Source: Monodelphis domestica
Taxonomy: Eukaryota > Chordata > Mammalia > Didelphimorphia > Didelphidae
Length of the DNA stretch: 64,000 bases
Assembly (NCBI RefSeq): GCF_027887165.1
Contig: NC_077227.1
Location: 538,201,389 to 538,265,388 of the forward strand
Direction: 5' to 3'
The notes under the pieces are model-generated. The model made no database searches. It worked only from the letters and a program-made list of their open reading frames with translations, and was not told where the DNA came from. Below, piece by piece: positions 30,840-40,954 of this stretch (position 1 is its first letter; each line of letters opens with the position of its first letter). A program made the position numbers and the translations under genes.

Positions 30840-31370
30840 AAACAAAAGGCCCCTGAAATTATACCAATCATAGCATAAAATAGAGAGGCATGTTCACCAA
30901 AAGTGTTTTCATTTCTATCCCAGATAATTTCAAGCTCAGGTTGAGATGAGAAAGACTCTCTGTGTATTGTGGAGTCCTCCTCATACTTCCATTTCCATGA
31001 GCAAGCTGATGGTTTATATTCTTTGACTACTTATTCACTGAAAACAATAACACTTACTCATGTTTGTGTTCATTCTCATTTTAAAGACTTAAAGAAACAT
31101 CCTCTACAATGGATGGATCCTCTATGGAAGATTCATAGGAGGGAGTTAGAAAAACAAGAAGTTATGGATGTGTTGCAATCTACAGGAGAAGAGGAGATGC
31201 CTACATTGTTTAGATTCTGGATCCATTATTGTACTAAGATTTACTGCAGTCCCAGATTGATTGAAGACATTAAAAATAACAAGAAACAGAATGAGAACTA
31301 GGCCAATTTAAGAAGGGCTTTATCCTGGGTGCAAAATTTAAAGAGACACCATTTCCTTTCCCAGCTGGTA
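30840..31370. other. unassigned; 110-codon ORF of doubtful meaning
   Basis: A plus frame at 30969-31301 starts MESSSYFHFHEQADGLYSLT and contains 'PTLFRFWIHYCTKIY'. It overlaps no repeat I recognise, but its composition is ordinary, it shows no motif, and no promoter or splice context supports it. Confidence 0.25.
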
Positions 31371-31385
31371 GTCATAGGCAATTTA

Positions 31386-32529
31386 TTTTTTAAAAAAACA
31401 TTATTTTATTTGGTCATTTCCAAACATTATTCATTGAAAACAAAAATCATTTTCTTTTCCTCCCCCCCCCCACCTCTCCCATAGCCGACACACGATTCCA
31501 CTGGGTATCACATGTGTTCTTGACTTGAACCCATTTCCATGTTGTTGGTATTTGCATTAGAGTGTTCATTTAGAGTCTCTCCTCAATTATATCCCCTCCA
31601 CCCCCCAGTTACTTTTCCTCGGTGTTTTTACTCTCACAGTTTATCCTCTGCTTGTGGATAGTGTTTTTTAGATCCCTGCAGATTGTTCAGGGACATTGCA
31701 TTGTCCCTAATGGAGAAGTCCATTACCTTCGATTGTACCACAGTGTGTCAGTCTCTGTGTATAATGATTTCCTGGTTCTGCTCCTCTCGCTCTGCATCAC
31801 TTCCTGGAGGTTGTTCCAGTCTCCATGGAATTCCTCTACCTTATTATTCCTTTTAGCACAATAGTATTCCATCACCAACAGATACCACAATTTGTTCAGC
31901 CATTCCCCAATTGATGGGCATCCCCTCATTTTCCAATTTTTGGCCACCACAAAGAGCGCAGCTATGAATATTCTTGTACAAGTCTTTTTGTCCATTATCT
32001 CTTTGGGGTACAAACCCAGCAATGCTATGGCTGGATCAAAGGGCAGACATTCTTTTATCACCCTTTGGGCATGGTTCCAAATTGCCCTCCAGAATGGTTG
32101 GATCAGTTCACAACTCTACCAGCAATGAATTAGTGTCCCTACTTTGCCACATCCCCTCCAGCATTCATTACTTTCCTTTGCTGTCATGTTAGTCAATCTG
32201 CTAGGTGTGAGGTGATACCTCAGAGTTGTTTTGATTTGCATCTCTCTGATTATAAGAGATGTAGAGCACTTTTTCATGTGCTTATTAATAGTTTTGATTT
32301 CTTTGGCTGAGAACTGCCTGTTCATGTCCCTTGCCCATTTATCAATTGGAGAATGGCTTGATTTTTTGTACAATTAATTTAGCTCTTTGTAAATTTGAGT
32401 AATTAAACCTTTGTCAGAGGTTTTTACGAAGATTGCTTCCCAATTTGTTGCTTTCCTTCTGATTTTAGTTACATTGGTTTTGTTTGTACAAAAGCTTTTT
32501 AATTTGATGTATTCCAAATTATTTATTTT
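31386..32529 (-). mobile_element. young L1, 5'-truncated
   Basis: 1144 bp between perfect 15-bp duplications 'gtcataggcaattta' (31371-31385, 32530-32544). Minus frame 31723-32061 carries 'PFDPAIALLGLYPKEIMDKK', 'TCTRIFIAALFVVAKNW', 'CPSIGEWLNKLWYLLVMEYY', the ORF2 C-terminus. Upstream frame 32116-32373 carries the earlier part ('[20 protein letters not shown]'). The 3' UTR G-run appears as a C-run at 31463-31471. Confidence 0.96.
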
Positions 32530-33068
32530 GTCATAGGCAATTTAACTTCTGGCAAAAATAGTAAAAATAGACACACCACCATGGGCTTTTTTCTTCTGTT
32601 CCCCAAACCTCTGGTCAAGTCAACAAGCACTTATTGAATACCTAATATGTGCCAGGCACTGTGTTAAGAACTAGGGATACAATGAAAGACAAAAAGCAGT
32701 CCTAATTCTCAAGGAGCTCACAGTCTAGTGGGGGAGACTATATACAAACAATATGTGCAAACAATAAGAAGGATAAATTGGAAATACCTTAGATAGAAGG
32801 CACATGCATTAAGAGGGATTAGGAAAGGCTTCTTGCAGAAGCTGGGATTTTAACTGAGTCCTAAAGAAGGTAAGAGACAGAAAAGATCAAGAAGAGAATT
32901 CCAAGCATGAAAGACAATAAATGAAAAAGCTCAGAATTGAGAGATGGTGTGTCTGGTGTGAGGAATAACAAGGAGTCCATTGTCACTGGTTTACAGAAAA
33001 CATAGAGGGAAACCGGTCCTAGATTTTGGGTATAGGATAGGAAGTAGCCAGATTAGGAAGGGTTTTTG

Positions 33069-33224
33069 TTGGGGGTTTTTAGATCTTTACTTTCTGTTCT
33101 AGAATTAATACTAAGGTAAAGGGTTAGGCAACTGAGATTAAGTGAACAGCTGAGGTCAAATTTGAACCCAAGACTTCCTGTCTCTCAGTTTAACTCTCTA
33201 GCCACTGAGCCACTGAGCCACCCC
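33069..33224 (-). mobile_element. CORE-SINE inside L2, antisense
   Basis: 'tttactttctgttctagaat', 'aactgagattaagtgaacag', 'caaatttgaacccaagactt'. The L2 phrase 'taggaagggttttt' appears on both sides, giving a target duplication of about 13 bp. Confidence 0.85.
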
Positions 33225-33807
33225 TTTAGGAAGGGTTTTTTAAGTCAAACAGAGAATTGTATATTTAATTTATATTTTCATGCATGAGGTCATAAACATA
33301 TGCACCAGGGTAGTGGCAGTGTCAGAGGAAAGAAGGAAGATTTGAGAGATGTTATGGAGGCAGACAGAATCAATGGGACTTGGCAACTGATTGGATACAG
33401 GAGATGAGAGTGAGAAGTTGAGGCTGCCAACGAGGGTCCAAGCTAGGTGTCTGGGAGCCCTTGAAAATAACAGAGAAGTTGGGGAAAGGGGAAGGTTTGG
33501 GGAGAAAAATAATCAGTTCGGTTTGGGGTATACGGAATTTGATATGTCTATGGGAAATCCAGTTTAAAATGTCCAAGAGACCATTAGAAATTTGAGACTG
33601 GAGGTCAGGAGAGAGGTTAGGACTAGATAAATGGATCTGGGAGTCATCTCTATAGACACTGAGTTCATAGAAGCTAAAGACCAAGCAAAAGAGCATAGAG
33701 GGATATAAGTAGACCCAAACCAGAGACTTGAAGGTCACTCACAGTTAGGGGGCATAACCTGGATGAAGTAAAGGGTACCGATAATGAGTGGTCTGAAAAT
33801 CTGACAG

Positions 33808-33955
33808 GTAGAAAGATATAAGGGAAACTGCAGAATCACAAAAGCCCAGAAGAAGAAAATATCAAAAAGATGGAGATTGACAATGCCAAAGCCACAGAGA
33901 GGCCAAGGAGGATGGCCATTATATTTGGCAATCAAGAGAGCAGTTATGGTTGAAA
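33808..33955 (-). repeat. 148-bp inverted-repeat arm 1 (in native L2)
   Basis: Reverse complement of 34840-34987 with one mismatch in 148. L2 homology continues on both sides here, so this is the source copy. Confidence 0.97.
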
Positions 33956-33965
33956 AGGGTGGATA

Positions 33966-34822
33966 TCAGCCTGAAGACAGTTAACATGAGAATCAGAGGA
34001 AAGGAAATGGAGGTTTTGACTATAGTCGAACTTCCAAGATGGTCTAGTACGCTCAAGCCTTCCTCCTACTTTTTTCCTTTACTTTGAATACCTTTAAGAC
34101 TATTTTGTTCACTCCTCCATTCTAGCAGCACATTCAATAAAATCCTTTTATACACAAATCTCACAGCAAAGTCTTGGCAAGCAAATTAGAATATCAATTC
34201 ATGTCAATATTGTAGGTAATTCTCTGGTAGATTTTGTTCCAAAGTTTACAGCCTCCTTCTCTTTATCAGCGAGTCCAATAACCATCCAAAGCATTATAAA
34301 TCATTCTTTGGCGTAGCTCCTAGCAAGCCCTAATCAAGACAGAGATGTCTGTTTCAAATAGTAACCCTTTCAAATCCCAACCTCTAAGGTGAGCAGATAG
34401 GAAGATATCCAGAATGGCCCCAAAAGCTTCCGCTCGGTTTCCCAAACAAAACAAAGCTGCAAGAGAGGAGTCGCCATATTAAGTAGAAAGCAGGTCAAAA
34501 GAGTCCAGAATATGAGAGGGAAGTTGAGAGGATTGAAGACCCGGGGCACATACTAAATAAGCTCATCCTTCCAACTGCCCCTGCCCGATGCCATGGCCTC
34601 ATGTCTGCAGCAATGACCCTCCCCTTTCACTTTGATCTGACTCTTCTCCCAGGGAAAGTGGCTGCTGCATTCTTGACATATCCCCCGCACAAGGAAGATG
34701 ACTGCCATCTTTTCTCCCACCTCAATCTCTAATTCCTTGTAGAATCAAGGAGGATTGGTTGAGAAAGTCATATAAAGTCATCAGCTGGGCTGTGGAATTG
34801 CGATGTCAAACTCAAATAGAAA
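33966..34822. other. unassigned sequence between inverted arms
   Basis: About 0.85 kb with no SINE or LINE signature I can name. Contains segment S (34464-34517), which is also copied inverted around arm 2. Possibly part of an old retroelement; no gene. Confidence 0.4.
34464..34517. repeat. segment S, template for the flanks of arm 2
   Basis: 34498-34517 and 34474-34490 are the exact reverse complements of 34823-34842 and 34980-34996. 34464-34473 matches 34997-35006 in inverse except at a CpG. In S the two halves are only 7 bp apart. Confidence 0.93.
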
Positions 34823-35006
34823 TCTCATATTCTGGACTCTTTCAACCATAACTGCTCTCTTGATTGCCAAATATAATGGCCATCCTCCTTGGCCTCTCTG
34901 TGGCTTTGGCATTGTCAATCTCCATCTTTTTGATATTTTCTTCTTCTGGGCTTTTGTGGTTCTGCAGTTTCCCTTATATCTTTCTACTTAATATGGTAAC
35001 TCCTCT
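34823..35006. repeat. inverted templated insertion (arm 2 with S-derived flanks)
   Basis: 184-bp block made of S (20 bp), L2 arm (148 bp), then S (27 bp), all inverted relative to their sources and overlapping at 3 bp and 8 bp of microhomology. The 63-codon frames here are translations of copied L2. Confidence 0.9.
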
Positions 35007-35115
35007 ACAAAAGGATCCTTCCAGGTGTAGATTAGCTTGGAATACCACAGACTAACATTATCTATCTTTTATAGAATTTTTATTTATTTTGTCAAATATT
35101 TCCCAAAGACATTTT

Positions 35116-35312
35116 TTTAAACCCTTACTTTCTGTCTTAGAATCAATACTGTGTATTGGTTCCAAGGCAGAAGCGTGGTAAGGGCTAGGCAATGGGGGTC
35201 AAGTGACTTGCCCAGGGTCACACAGTTGGGAAGTGTCTGAGGCCAGATTTGAACCTAGGACCTCCCATCTCTAGGCGTGGCTCTCCCTTCACTGAGCCAC
35301 CCAGTTTCCCCC
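35116..35312 (-). mobile_element. type A CORE-SINE, antisense, full length
   Basis: 'aacccttactttctgtctta', 'gggctaggcaatgggggtca', 'cttgcccagggtcacacagt', 'agatttgaacctaggacctc'. Flanked by 15-bp duplications at 35101-35115 and 35313-35327 (one mismatch). Confidence 0.95.
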
Positions 35313-35327
35313 TCCCAAAAACATTTT

Positions 35328-35551
35328 AATCTGGTTTGAGAGTATCTTAGATGAGGAGTGTGTTTGACCCCTCTGCAGTAGAAGCCTGGACTCCTGGCAT
35401 AACTATACCCAACCAGAAGTGACTTACAGGGAGGCCATCCATGGAACAATAAAAGGCCAGGGCCAGAGCACTCCAGAGGTGAGATCTTGAGACCTTCCCA
35501 TAACCCACTTTAGTTCCACCTGTAAACCTCAAAATTCCTTAGACTTATAAA
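35328..35551. other. no gene seen
   Basis: Unassigned. Frames on the minus strand here continue from the SINE and are not credible. Confidence 0.4.
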
Positions 35552-36483
35552 TGTTGGAAATTTCACCATTGGGATATTTCATACTTGGAAAATTTCTTAC
35601 TGATAGTCTATTGGAATGGGAATCCCATTGGCATGGGAGGTTCCTTCTCTTCCCTTCTTAAGATTACTTTAGGACAGAAACCCTTTGCTGAACAATGGAA
35701 AGGACTTTGACCTATGCTTAAGCATAGAACAGGAATTTCTTTGAGTCTTGATTGATTTTAGAATTGATACAATGGAGATACTTGGAATAAATCTCCACCC
35801 TATTCAGTCCTAATAGGATTGAGTAAGGGCTGCAGCCTAGATCAAAATTTAATTATTCCAATCTCTACCATACTCAAGTTAACAGGATTTAGAAAGGGCT
35901 GTAGCAAAGGAGTAAAGATTTAATCATTTGAAAATATGACCTTCAACAGACATGTGCAAAAGCCAGAAATCTCTGGGCGGTCCTGGGTTAAGCGAGAGCC
36001 TCCATTGACAGGGAAATTGATGAAGAGTGATTGGTAGATGTGAGGACTGAGGGGAGGCAACTTGGATGGTGCCCTTAAAGATAGGAGGGTCTGGAGACTG
36101 GAGGAGGGGTTGAGGTTTTGGTCGGTGTGGTTCCTGGGCTCTGAGAAGGCTTGCTCTGAAGGAAGCTGAAGGTGGGGGCCTCTGAGACTGTTTCTCCATT
36201 TTGGACACGTGAGTAATAGGGACTGATCTCTTTTCTTTGCCCCAGCTATCTAAGGGCTTGGGCCTTTTGGCCCAGCCTAAACAGAAGGGGTATTTAAGCC
36301 CTATTCCCTTCTCTCCCTTTTTCTCTCTCTCTATCTCTAATTCCTTTCTTACTCCTATTGTAATTAAACTCCAAAAAAGGCTGACGGCTGACTTGAGTTT
36401 TTCATTTAGGAATTACATAGCTGAATTCCTTGGCGACCTTAAATTAATATATATCAGTCTTTTAAAGTGATTCCCTTGTTACA
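35552..36483 (+). mobile_element. solo LTR of an endogenous retrovirus
   Basis: About 930 bp starting TG ('tgttggaaatttcaccattg') and ending near CA ('ttcccttgttaca'). The promoter-like part has 'gggtatttaagccctattcc' (TATA-like, about 36289). A polyadenylation-like 'taattaaact' follows near 36361, then 'tggcgaccttaaattaatat'. No gag, pol or env sequence adjoins. It resembles a marsupial ERV LTR family I recall, well preserved, so of moderate age. The clear target duplication was not found. Confidence 0.75.
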
Positions 36484-36924
36484 CACCCCAACCTAGGACT
36501 TCTCTGCTAGCTTCCCAAGACTGGCCTTTGATGTCCTCCCTAGATCCGCTAGCTCTCTTCCCCAGGGGCCTGAATCTTCTTCTCATAGCTCTGGCAGAGA
36601 CAGAGAACCACAGAGACAAGCTGGAGAAAAGGTGACATTATGAAGAACTGAGCCATCATTTTTTCGAATTAGCTCTGCTTTCCTCCCAGCATTTGCTCCA
36701 GCAGAGCCAACTATTCAATTCCATGAATATTTATTGAGCAGATGTCTAGATAAAAGGGCCAACCCTCAACATTTTTAGTATTTTATCAATCAGAGCAATA
36801 ATTCCATAGTCTCAGCAGGTTATCCTTAAGCTATCTCTTGTAGCTAAAACAAAGTTCAGGAGCCCAACTTTTAAAATTCCCATGAAATAAGTCAGCAGTC
36901 AAGCCCTTGGCTTGAAGTTCAACC
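36484..36924. other. no gene; small L2 scrap
   Basis: Unassigned apart from an antisense L2 terminus near 36710-36745 ('tccatgaatatttattgagc'). Confidence 0.4.
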
Positions 36925-37075
36925 CTTTCATTTTACAAAAGAGGAAGCAAAGACCCAGAGAGGGTAAATAAATTCCCAAAGGTCACACAGTTGAAATGGG
37001 GCCAAGCCAGGATTCAACGTTGACTTTCCATCAAATTCTTTTTCCATTAATTTGCTTTGGGCCTCCTTTTGGTGT
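36925..37075 (-). mobile_element. type C CORE-SINE, antisense
   Basis: 'cattttacaaaagaggaagc', 'cccaaaggtcacacagttga', 'caagccaggattcaacgttg'. Confidence 0.75.
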
Positions 37076-37440
37076 TTTTCATAGGGACGAAGTATAAGAG
37101 AGCCCTGCCCAAGTTTTTTAATCTGAGTGAGCAGGACCAAATGACCAGGAGGGGCCAGCCCTAGAACAGGGGCACACACTGGGCAGATTTAAATTCCACA
37201 GACCAAATAGTCACTGAAATGCTTTGGAGGCTGACGATCTTGCCCCTGAGAAGGGGTGAAAAAGAGGAAACAGAAAGGCAAACAGGATATGGAGACAGAT
37301 GGCTGGGCAGTAAGGAACCAGTTTCACAGAGGGAGGCTGTCCCAGAACTAGCTCAAAGAGTGTTATGCACTAGTGAAAAAATCAAGAGTTATAAAATTTG
37401 GGTCCTATTATAATATTTATCATTTATCACCTGGAGATTC
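37076..37440. other. no gene seen
   Basis: Unassigned; the 64-codon frame 37219-37413 has no motif. Confidence 0.4.
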
Positions 37441-37454
37441 ACTCAGGATGAGGC

Positions 37455-37648
37455 ATGGGGCAGCAGAAAGAGCATTTGGAGTCCCAGGACTTAAATTTGA
37501 GTCTGCCATTTAACCTGTGTGATCTTAGAGTTCAAATAAAGTCATTTGACCTTCCCAGGCCTCAGTTTTCTCATCTGTAAAATGAGGGGTTGTACTAGAT
37601 GACTCTGGAGTTAATAGATTCAGCTCTCAATTTATGATTCTACAAAGT
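37455..37648 (+). mobile_element. type C CORE-SINE, complete
   Basis: 'ggggcagcagaaagagcatt', 'aaatttgagtctgccattta', 'ctcatctgtaaaatgagggg', 'tagatgactctggagttaat'. Confidence 0.88.
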
Positions 37649-37664
37649 AATATTTAAGCTTTAG

Positions 37665-37805
37665 AAAACTGGTATAGACCATAGGGCTCATCTGAACCAA
37701 CTTGCCTGCCCCTAGCCTACTCCCAATTTTATAAAGAAACAGAATCCTAGAAAACCTTGGCAGGGGATTCAAACTTGGATCTTCTCATGTCACATCCAGG
37801 GTTTC
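37665..37805 (-). mobile_element. type C CORE-SINE, antisense
   Basis: 'ataaagaaacagaatcctag', 'gattcaaacttggatcttct'. Confidence 0.55.
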
Positions 37806-37824
37806 TCTACTACAACATCTGAGT

Positions 37825-37975
37825 TGCCTCTCCTGTAAAATGGAAGTACTCATCTCTGCAACATCTGCCCCAGAGAGAGGTGTTATGAAGATCAAACGAA
37901 ATGTTGGGTGTGAAAGTCTTTTTTTATAGCTATAAAATGCTATGTAGATATTGACTTTTATTATTGACAGATTAG
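37825..37975 (+). mobile_element. type C CORE-SINE 3' half with L2-like tail
   Basis: 'tcctgtaaaatggaagtact', 'aggtgttatgaagatcaaac', 'tataaaatgctatgtagata', 'ttttattattgac'. Confidence 0.8.
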
Positions 37976-38032
37976 AAAATCTGAAAAAATAGGGTGCCCT
38001 GCTTTCCAGTATTTCTTTGGGGAAAGGATTAA

Positions 38033-38335
38033 GAATCATAGACTATTAGAGCTAATATCTAACCTTAGAAATCATCTAGACCATAGATAAGGCAAACTAT
38101 GACCTGCAGGCCAAATCCAGCCTATAAACTGGGTTTTTACGTCTTAAAATAAATAGGTGGTAAGATAGATTTGTCCTCTAGGCCATAGTCTGCCAGCCTC
38201 TGATCTAGTTTGACTCACCCATTTTACAGATGGAGAAACTGAGGACTAGAGAGAGAGGAAGGTACTCGCCCAAGATCAGTGATGGGACCAGTCTAGGTTT
38301 CCAAATTCCCTGCTATGCCAAGATCACAGAAGAAA
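38033..38335 (-). mobile_element. type C CORE-SINE, antisense, split by hAT
   Basis: 'aatcatagactattagagct' start, then after the insert 'cattttacagatggagaaac', 'gatgggaccagtctaggttt'. Confidence 0.75.
38082..38202. mobile_element. hAT-Charlie-type MITE
   Basis: 121 bp with inverted ends ('ggcaaactatgacctgcagg' left; 'ccatagtctgccagcctctg' right) matching the mammalian hAT pattern 'ggccaaatcc...'. Flanked by 'atctagac' (38074-38081) and 'atctagtt' (38203-38210), an 8-bp duplication with two changes. Confidence 0.8.
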
Positions 38336-38389
38336 AACTGAGCAAGAATTTTAAGGCTATGTGAGACCCTTGACCCTTTTTCAATCTGA

Positions 38390-38505
38390 TTTTAGGTCTA
38401 GATGTGAGAAAGAAACCATCAAGGTCTTCTTAAGTAGTATTTTGTCTAGTATCTCCAATACTTAGCACAGTGCTTTATACATGCTCGGTGGCTGTTTTCC
38501 CTGGA
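38390..38505 (+). mobile_element. L2 3' end
   Basis: 'aatacttagcacagtgcttt' then 'atacatgctcggtggctg'. Confidence 0.6.
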
Positions 38506-38868
38506 GGGGAATAACAAATAACATAATACTGTACAGACTGAGCGTGCAAGAGCTCAGGACACGTGCCATCCAAGGCGATGATCAAAGTGAGGACTAAGTG
38601 AGAGTCAGAACAGGGTCAGAGAAAGAAATAATCCCTATAAATTCCCATAATCCCCTGAATGGATCTAGAGAATTTTCTTTTTTGGATCCTGGTGGAAATG
38701 GACAAAGGACAAAGACTTTTTTTCCCTATCCTCTCTTTGAGTAACTTTCAATATTACCAGCAACCTCTCAATCAATAGCACCTTGTCTGTATGAGTCATA
38801 GACACTTGCCATCTTCCGATAGGCTAAGAATTCCCACGGGAGGTTAACTCTTTCCTCCCAATTGCCTG
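38506..38868. other. no gene seen
   Basis: Unassigned. Confidence 0.4.
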
Positions 38869-38869
38869 G

Positions 38870-39020
38870 GAGAGAGGCAATGCAAGCACTATTTCCATTT
38901 TACAGATGAGGAAACTAAGGATCAGAGTCACATAGCTAAAAAAGATCAGAGCCAGGATCCAAACTTAAGTCATCTGACTCTGAAGCCAGTGGTCTTCCCA
39001 ATACAACATGCTGTCCCTCT
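38870..39020 (-). mobile_element. type C CORE-SINE, antisense
   Basis: 'attttacagatgaggaaact', 'cagagtcacatagctaaaaa', 'gagccaggatccaaacttaa'. Confidence 0.85.
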
Positions 39021-39044
39021 AATACTAATCAGCAAAATAATTAT

Positions 39045-39165
39045 TTGAAATTGTCTCAAGACCCCTATTAGATTAGAAACACTTTAAAGATAAAGATTGC
39101 GTTTAATTTGTTATATGTTTAGCACAGTGCTGGGCACATAGTAACCACTTCAGTACTATGCAAAT
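39045..39165 (+). mobile_element. L2 3' end
   Basis: 'tattagattagaaacacttt', 'gcacagtgctgggcacatag'. Confidence 0.7.
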
Positions 39166-39181
39166 ATTTTTTAATTTTAAA

Positions 39182-39582
39182 TTAAAATTTTTTAACTATT
39201 ACCTTCCATTTTGGGATCTATATCAAGTATTAGTTCTCAGGCAGAAGAGAGGTAAGAGCTAAGCAATTGAGGTTAAGTGACTTGTTTAGGGTCACATAAC
39301 TAGGAAGTAATTGAAAATAGATTTTAAACCTTACCTTCCATCTTAGAATCAATATTGTACATTGGTTCCAAGCCAGAAACTCGAGTGGTAAGGGCTAGGC
39401 AATGGGGGTCACACAGCTGGGAAGTGTCTGAGGCCAAATTTGAACCCAGGATCTCCTGTCTCTAGGCCTGGCTCTTAATCCATTGAACCACCCAGCTGCT
39501 CCCCTGAAAATAGATTTTAAACTATCACCTCCCATCTCTGGGCCTGGCTCTCTATTCACTGAACTATCTAGCTGCTTCATAT
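39182..39582 (-). mobile_element. type A CORE-SINE, antisense, split by a younger SINE
   Basis: Left part 39182-39328 ('attaccttccattttgggat', 'ggttaagtgacttgtttagg'), right part 39522-39582 ('tctctgggcctggctctcta', 'ctatctagctgcttc'). Confidence 0.9.
39329..39504 (-). mobile_element. younger type A CORE-SINE nested in the older one
   Basis: 'ccttaccttccatcttagaa', 'gggctaggcaatgggggtca', 'aatttgaacccaggatctcc', 'aaccacccagctgctcccc'. Flanked by a perfect 17-bp duplication 'tgaaaatagattttaaa' (39312-39328, 39505-39521). Confidence 0.95.
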
Positions 39583-39589
39583 ATAAATC

Positions 39590-40082
39590 CTAGTTCCAAT
39601 ATTATTAACAAAAGTCTATTGAATAAACAGTGCTCTTAGCTTCCTATCCATTGGTCTAATCTGATCACAAGAGAAGACAAACTTTAGCATGGTAAAGTTT
39701 TCCTCAGAATATCCCCAAACCTGTGTGCAATAGAGAAAGTATACTTTACCTAACGTTAACATGTGGGAAGAGAAAATTGGAATTCAGATACAATTCTGTT
39801 CAGAAAGATCAGAACAATGGGCAAGCCTAATCCAAGAATATGAAATCTAACTGATAAATATACTTAGGTTCAAAATAATTTGTTAGGAAAAGATCTAGTA
39901 GACATAGTGGACTGTGAGCTCAAGATGGATCAACAATGTTATAGAAGACAAGAAAAAAAAGTAATGTTCTCCTCTTCTGAATTAACAGAAGATTGTCCAA
40001 ATCTAGAGAAGTAAAGGTGATAGTCTTATTAAGCTATGCCTTGGTTCAACAATCAAAACGCATTCATTAAATAACTACTATG
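39590..40082. other. no gene seen
   Basis: A/T-rich unassigned sequence. Confidence 0.4.
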
Positions 40083-40779
40083 TACAGGGTGTTCAAAAAA
40101 TCTTAGGGCTCTTTCAAGGGTATAAATACCACAAACTTGCAAAACAGAAATTTGGAAGGTTTATATACTTAACATTTTGAACTACTGGGTTTATTTTTTT
40201 AATTATTAAAATTCAGCCTAACAGGGGCAACTGGGTCACTGAGTAGACATTTCCTAGCCCTGTGATCCTGGGCAAGTCCCTTAACCCCAATTGCCTGGCC
40301 CTTAGCACTCTTCTGCCTTACAACCAGATTCTTAGTATAGATTCCAAGACAGAAAGTAAGGGTTTAAAAAAAAAACAACCTAACCATCTTATTATAGGCT
40401 ATTGATCACTCTAGTACAGCTTCAGATTTTGTATAAACTTCATCAGCTGCTGCAATTCCAGTCTTTCAGAAAAGGAGGTTTGGATGGACATTTTTGACAT
40501 AAACCAAAAAGAAAAAGTCTAATGGAGATCGATCAGTTAGGTAACTGAGGCAGCTAAGTAAGAGGATATCTGAGAGTCATCCAGAAATTGTAAATGCATA
40601 ATGATGGGGTACCCCAGCTTGTTAAAACTCAAATTTTACTATTCAAAATTCATAAAACTAAATAAGGATAAAATAAATGTCCATAAGAACTTTTAGATAA
40701 ATTTTATTCGTTGGCAGCATTTATGCTTCTGAATTTATGAAGGCTTAAAATGGCACTAAGTCTTTTGGGATACCTTGTA
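40083..40779 (-). mobile_element. mariner-family DNA transposon relic
   Basis: Ends 'tacagggtgttcaaaaaatc' and, inverted, 'tacaaggtatcccaaaagac' form diverged terminal inverted repeats opening with TA. Minus-strand remnants around 40450-40620 include a phenylalanine-rich 'TFFFWFMSKM' that fits the C-terminal 'DFFLWGYVK' block of some mariner transposases. Much of the transposase is missing and frames are broken. A SINE sits inside. Confidence 0.75.
40223..40376 (+). mobile_element. type A CORE-SINE inside mariner, internal deletion
   Basis: 'ggggcaactgggtcactgag' head jumps straight to 'acatttcctagccctgtgat', so the B-box region is lost. Ends 'agaaagtaagggtttaaaaa'. 'cctaac' occurs at both flanks. 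Confidence 0.85.
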
Positions 40780-40954
40780 TAAGTAACCATGCAGAACCCA
40801 ACTGGAAGAAGAGGAGAGGATACAACATCCCAGTACCTGCTCTCCAACAGCTTTCCATGTAAATGGATGAAAAGTTAGGTATGAAGAGAACTATTATTTG
40901 CATGAGACTGACTGAGTGCAGAGGAGCTATTGAACAAAAGGGTGAGACGTCTGA

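Larger units (their letters stand above)
32619..33965 (-). mobile_element. L2 LINE, reverse transcriptase to 3' end, antisense
   Basis: About 1.35 kb, one SINE inside. From the 3' end: 'caagcacttattgaatacct', 'ctcaaggagctcacagtcta', 'gaaaggcttcttgcagaagc'. Minus frame 33370-33738 includes 'YRDDSQIHL' (the YADD box as Y-R-D-D) and 'QTELIIFLPKPSPFPN'. 33808-33955 is the template for the inverted copy at 34840-34987. Confidence 0.9.

Noticed and set aside
31723-32373. Minus-strand frames that look like a real protein
   Set aside because: L1 ORF2 C-terminal region of the young L1.
33370-33935. Minus-strand frames with 'YRDDSQIHL'
   Set aside because: Old L2 reverse transcriptase, not a host gene.
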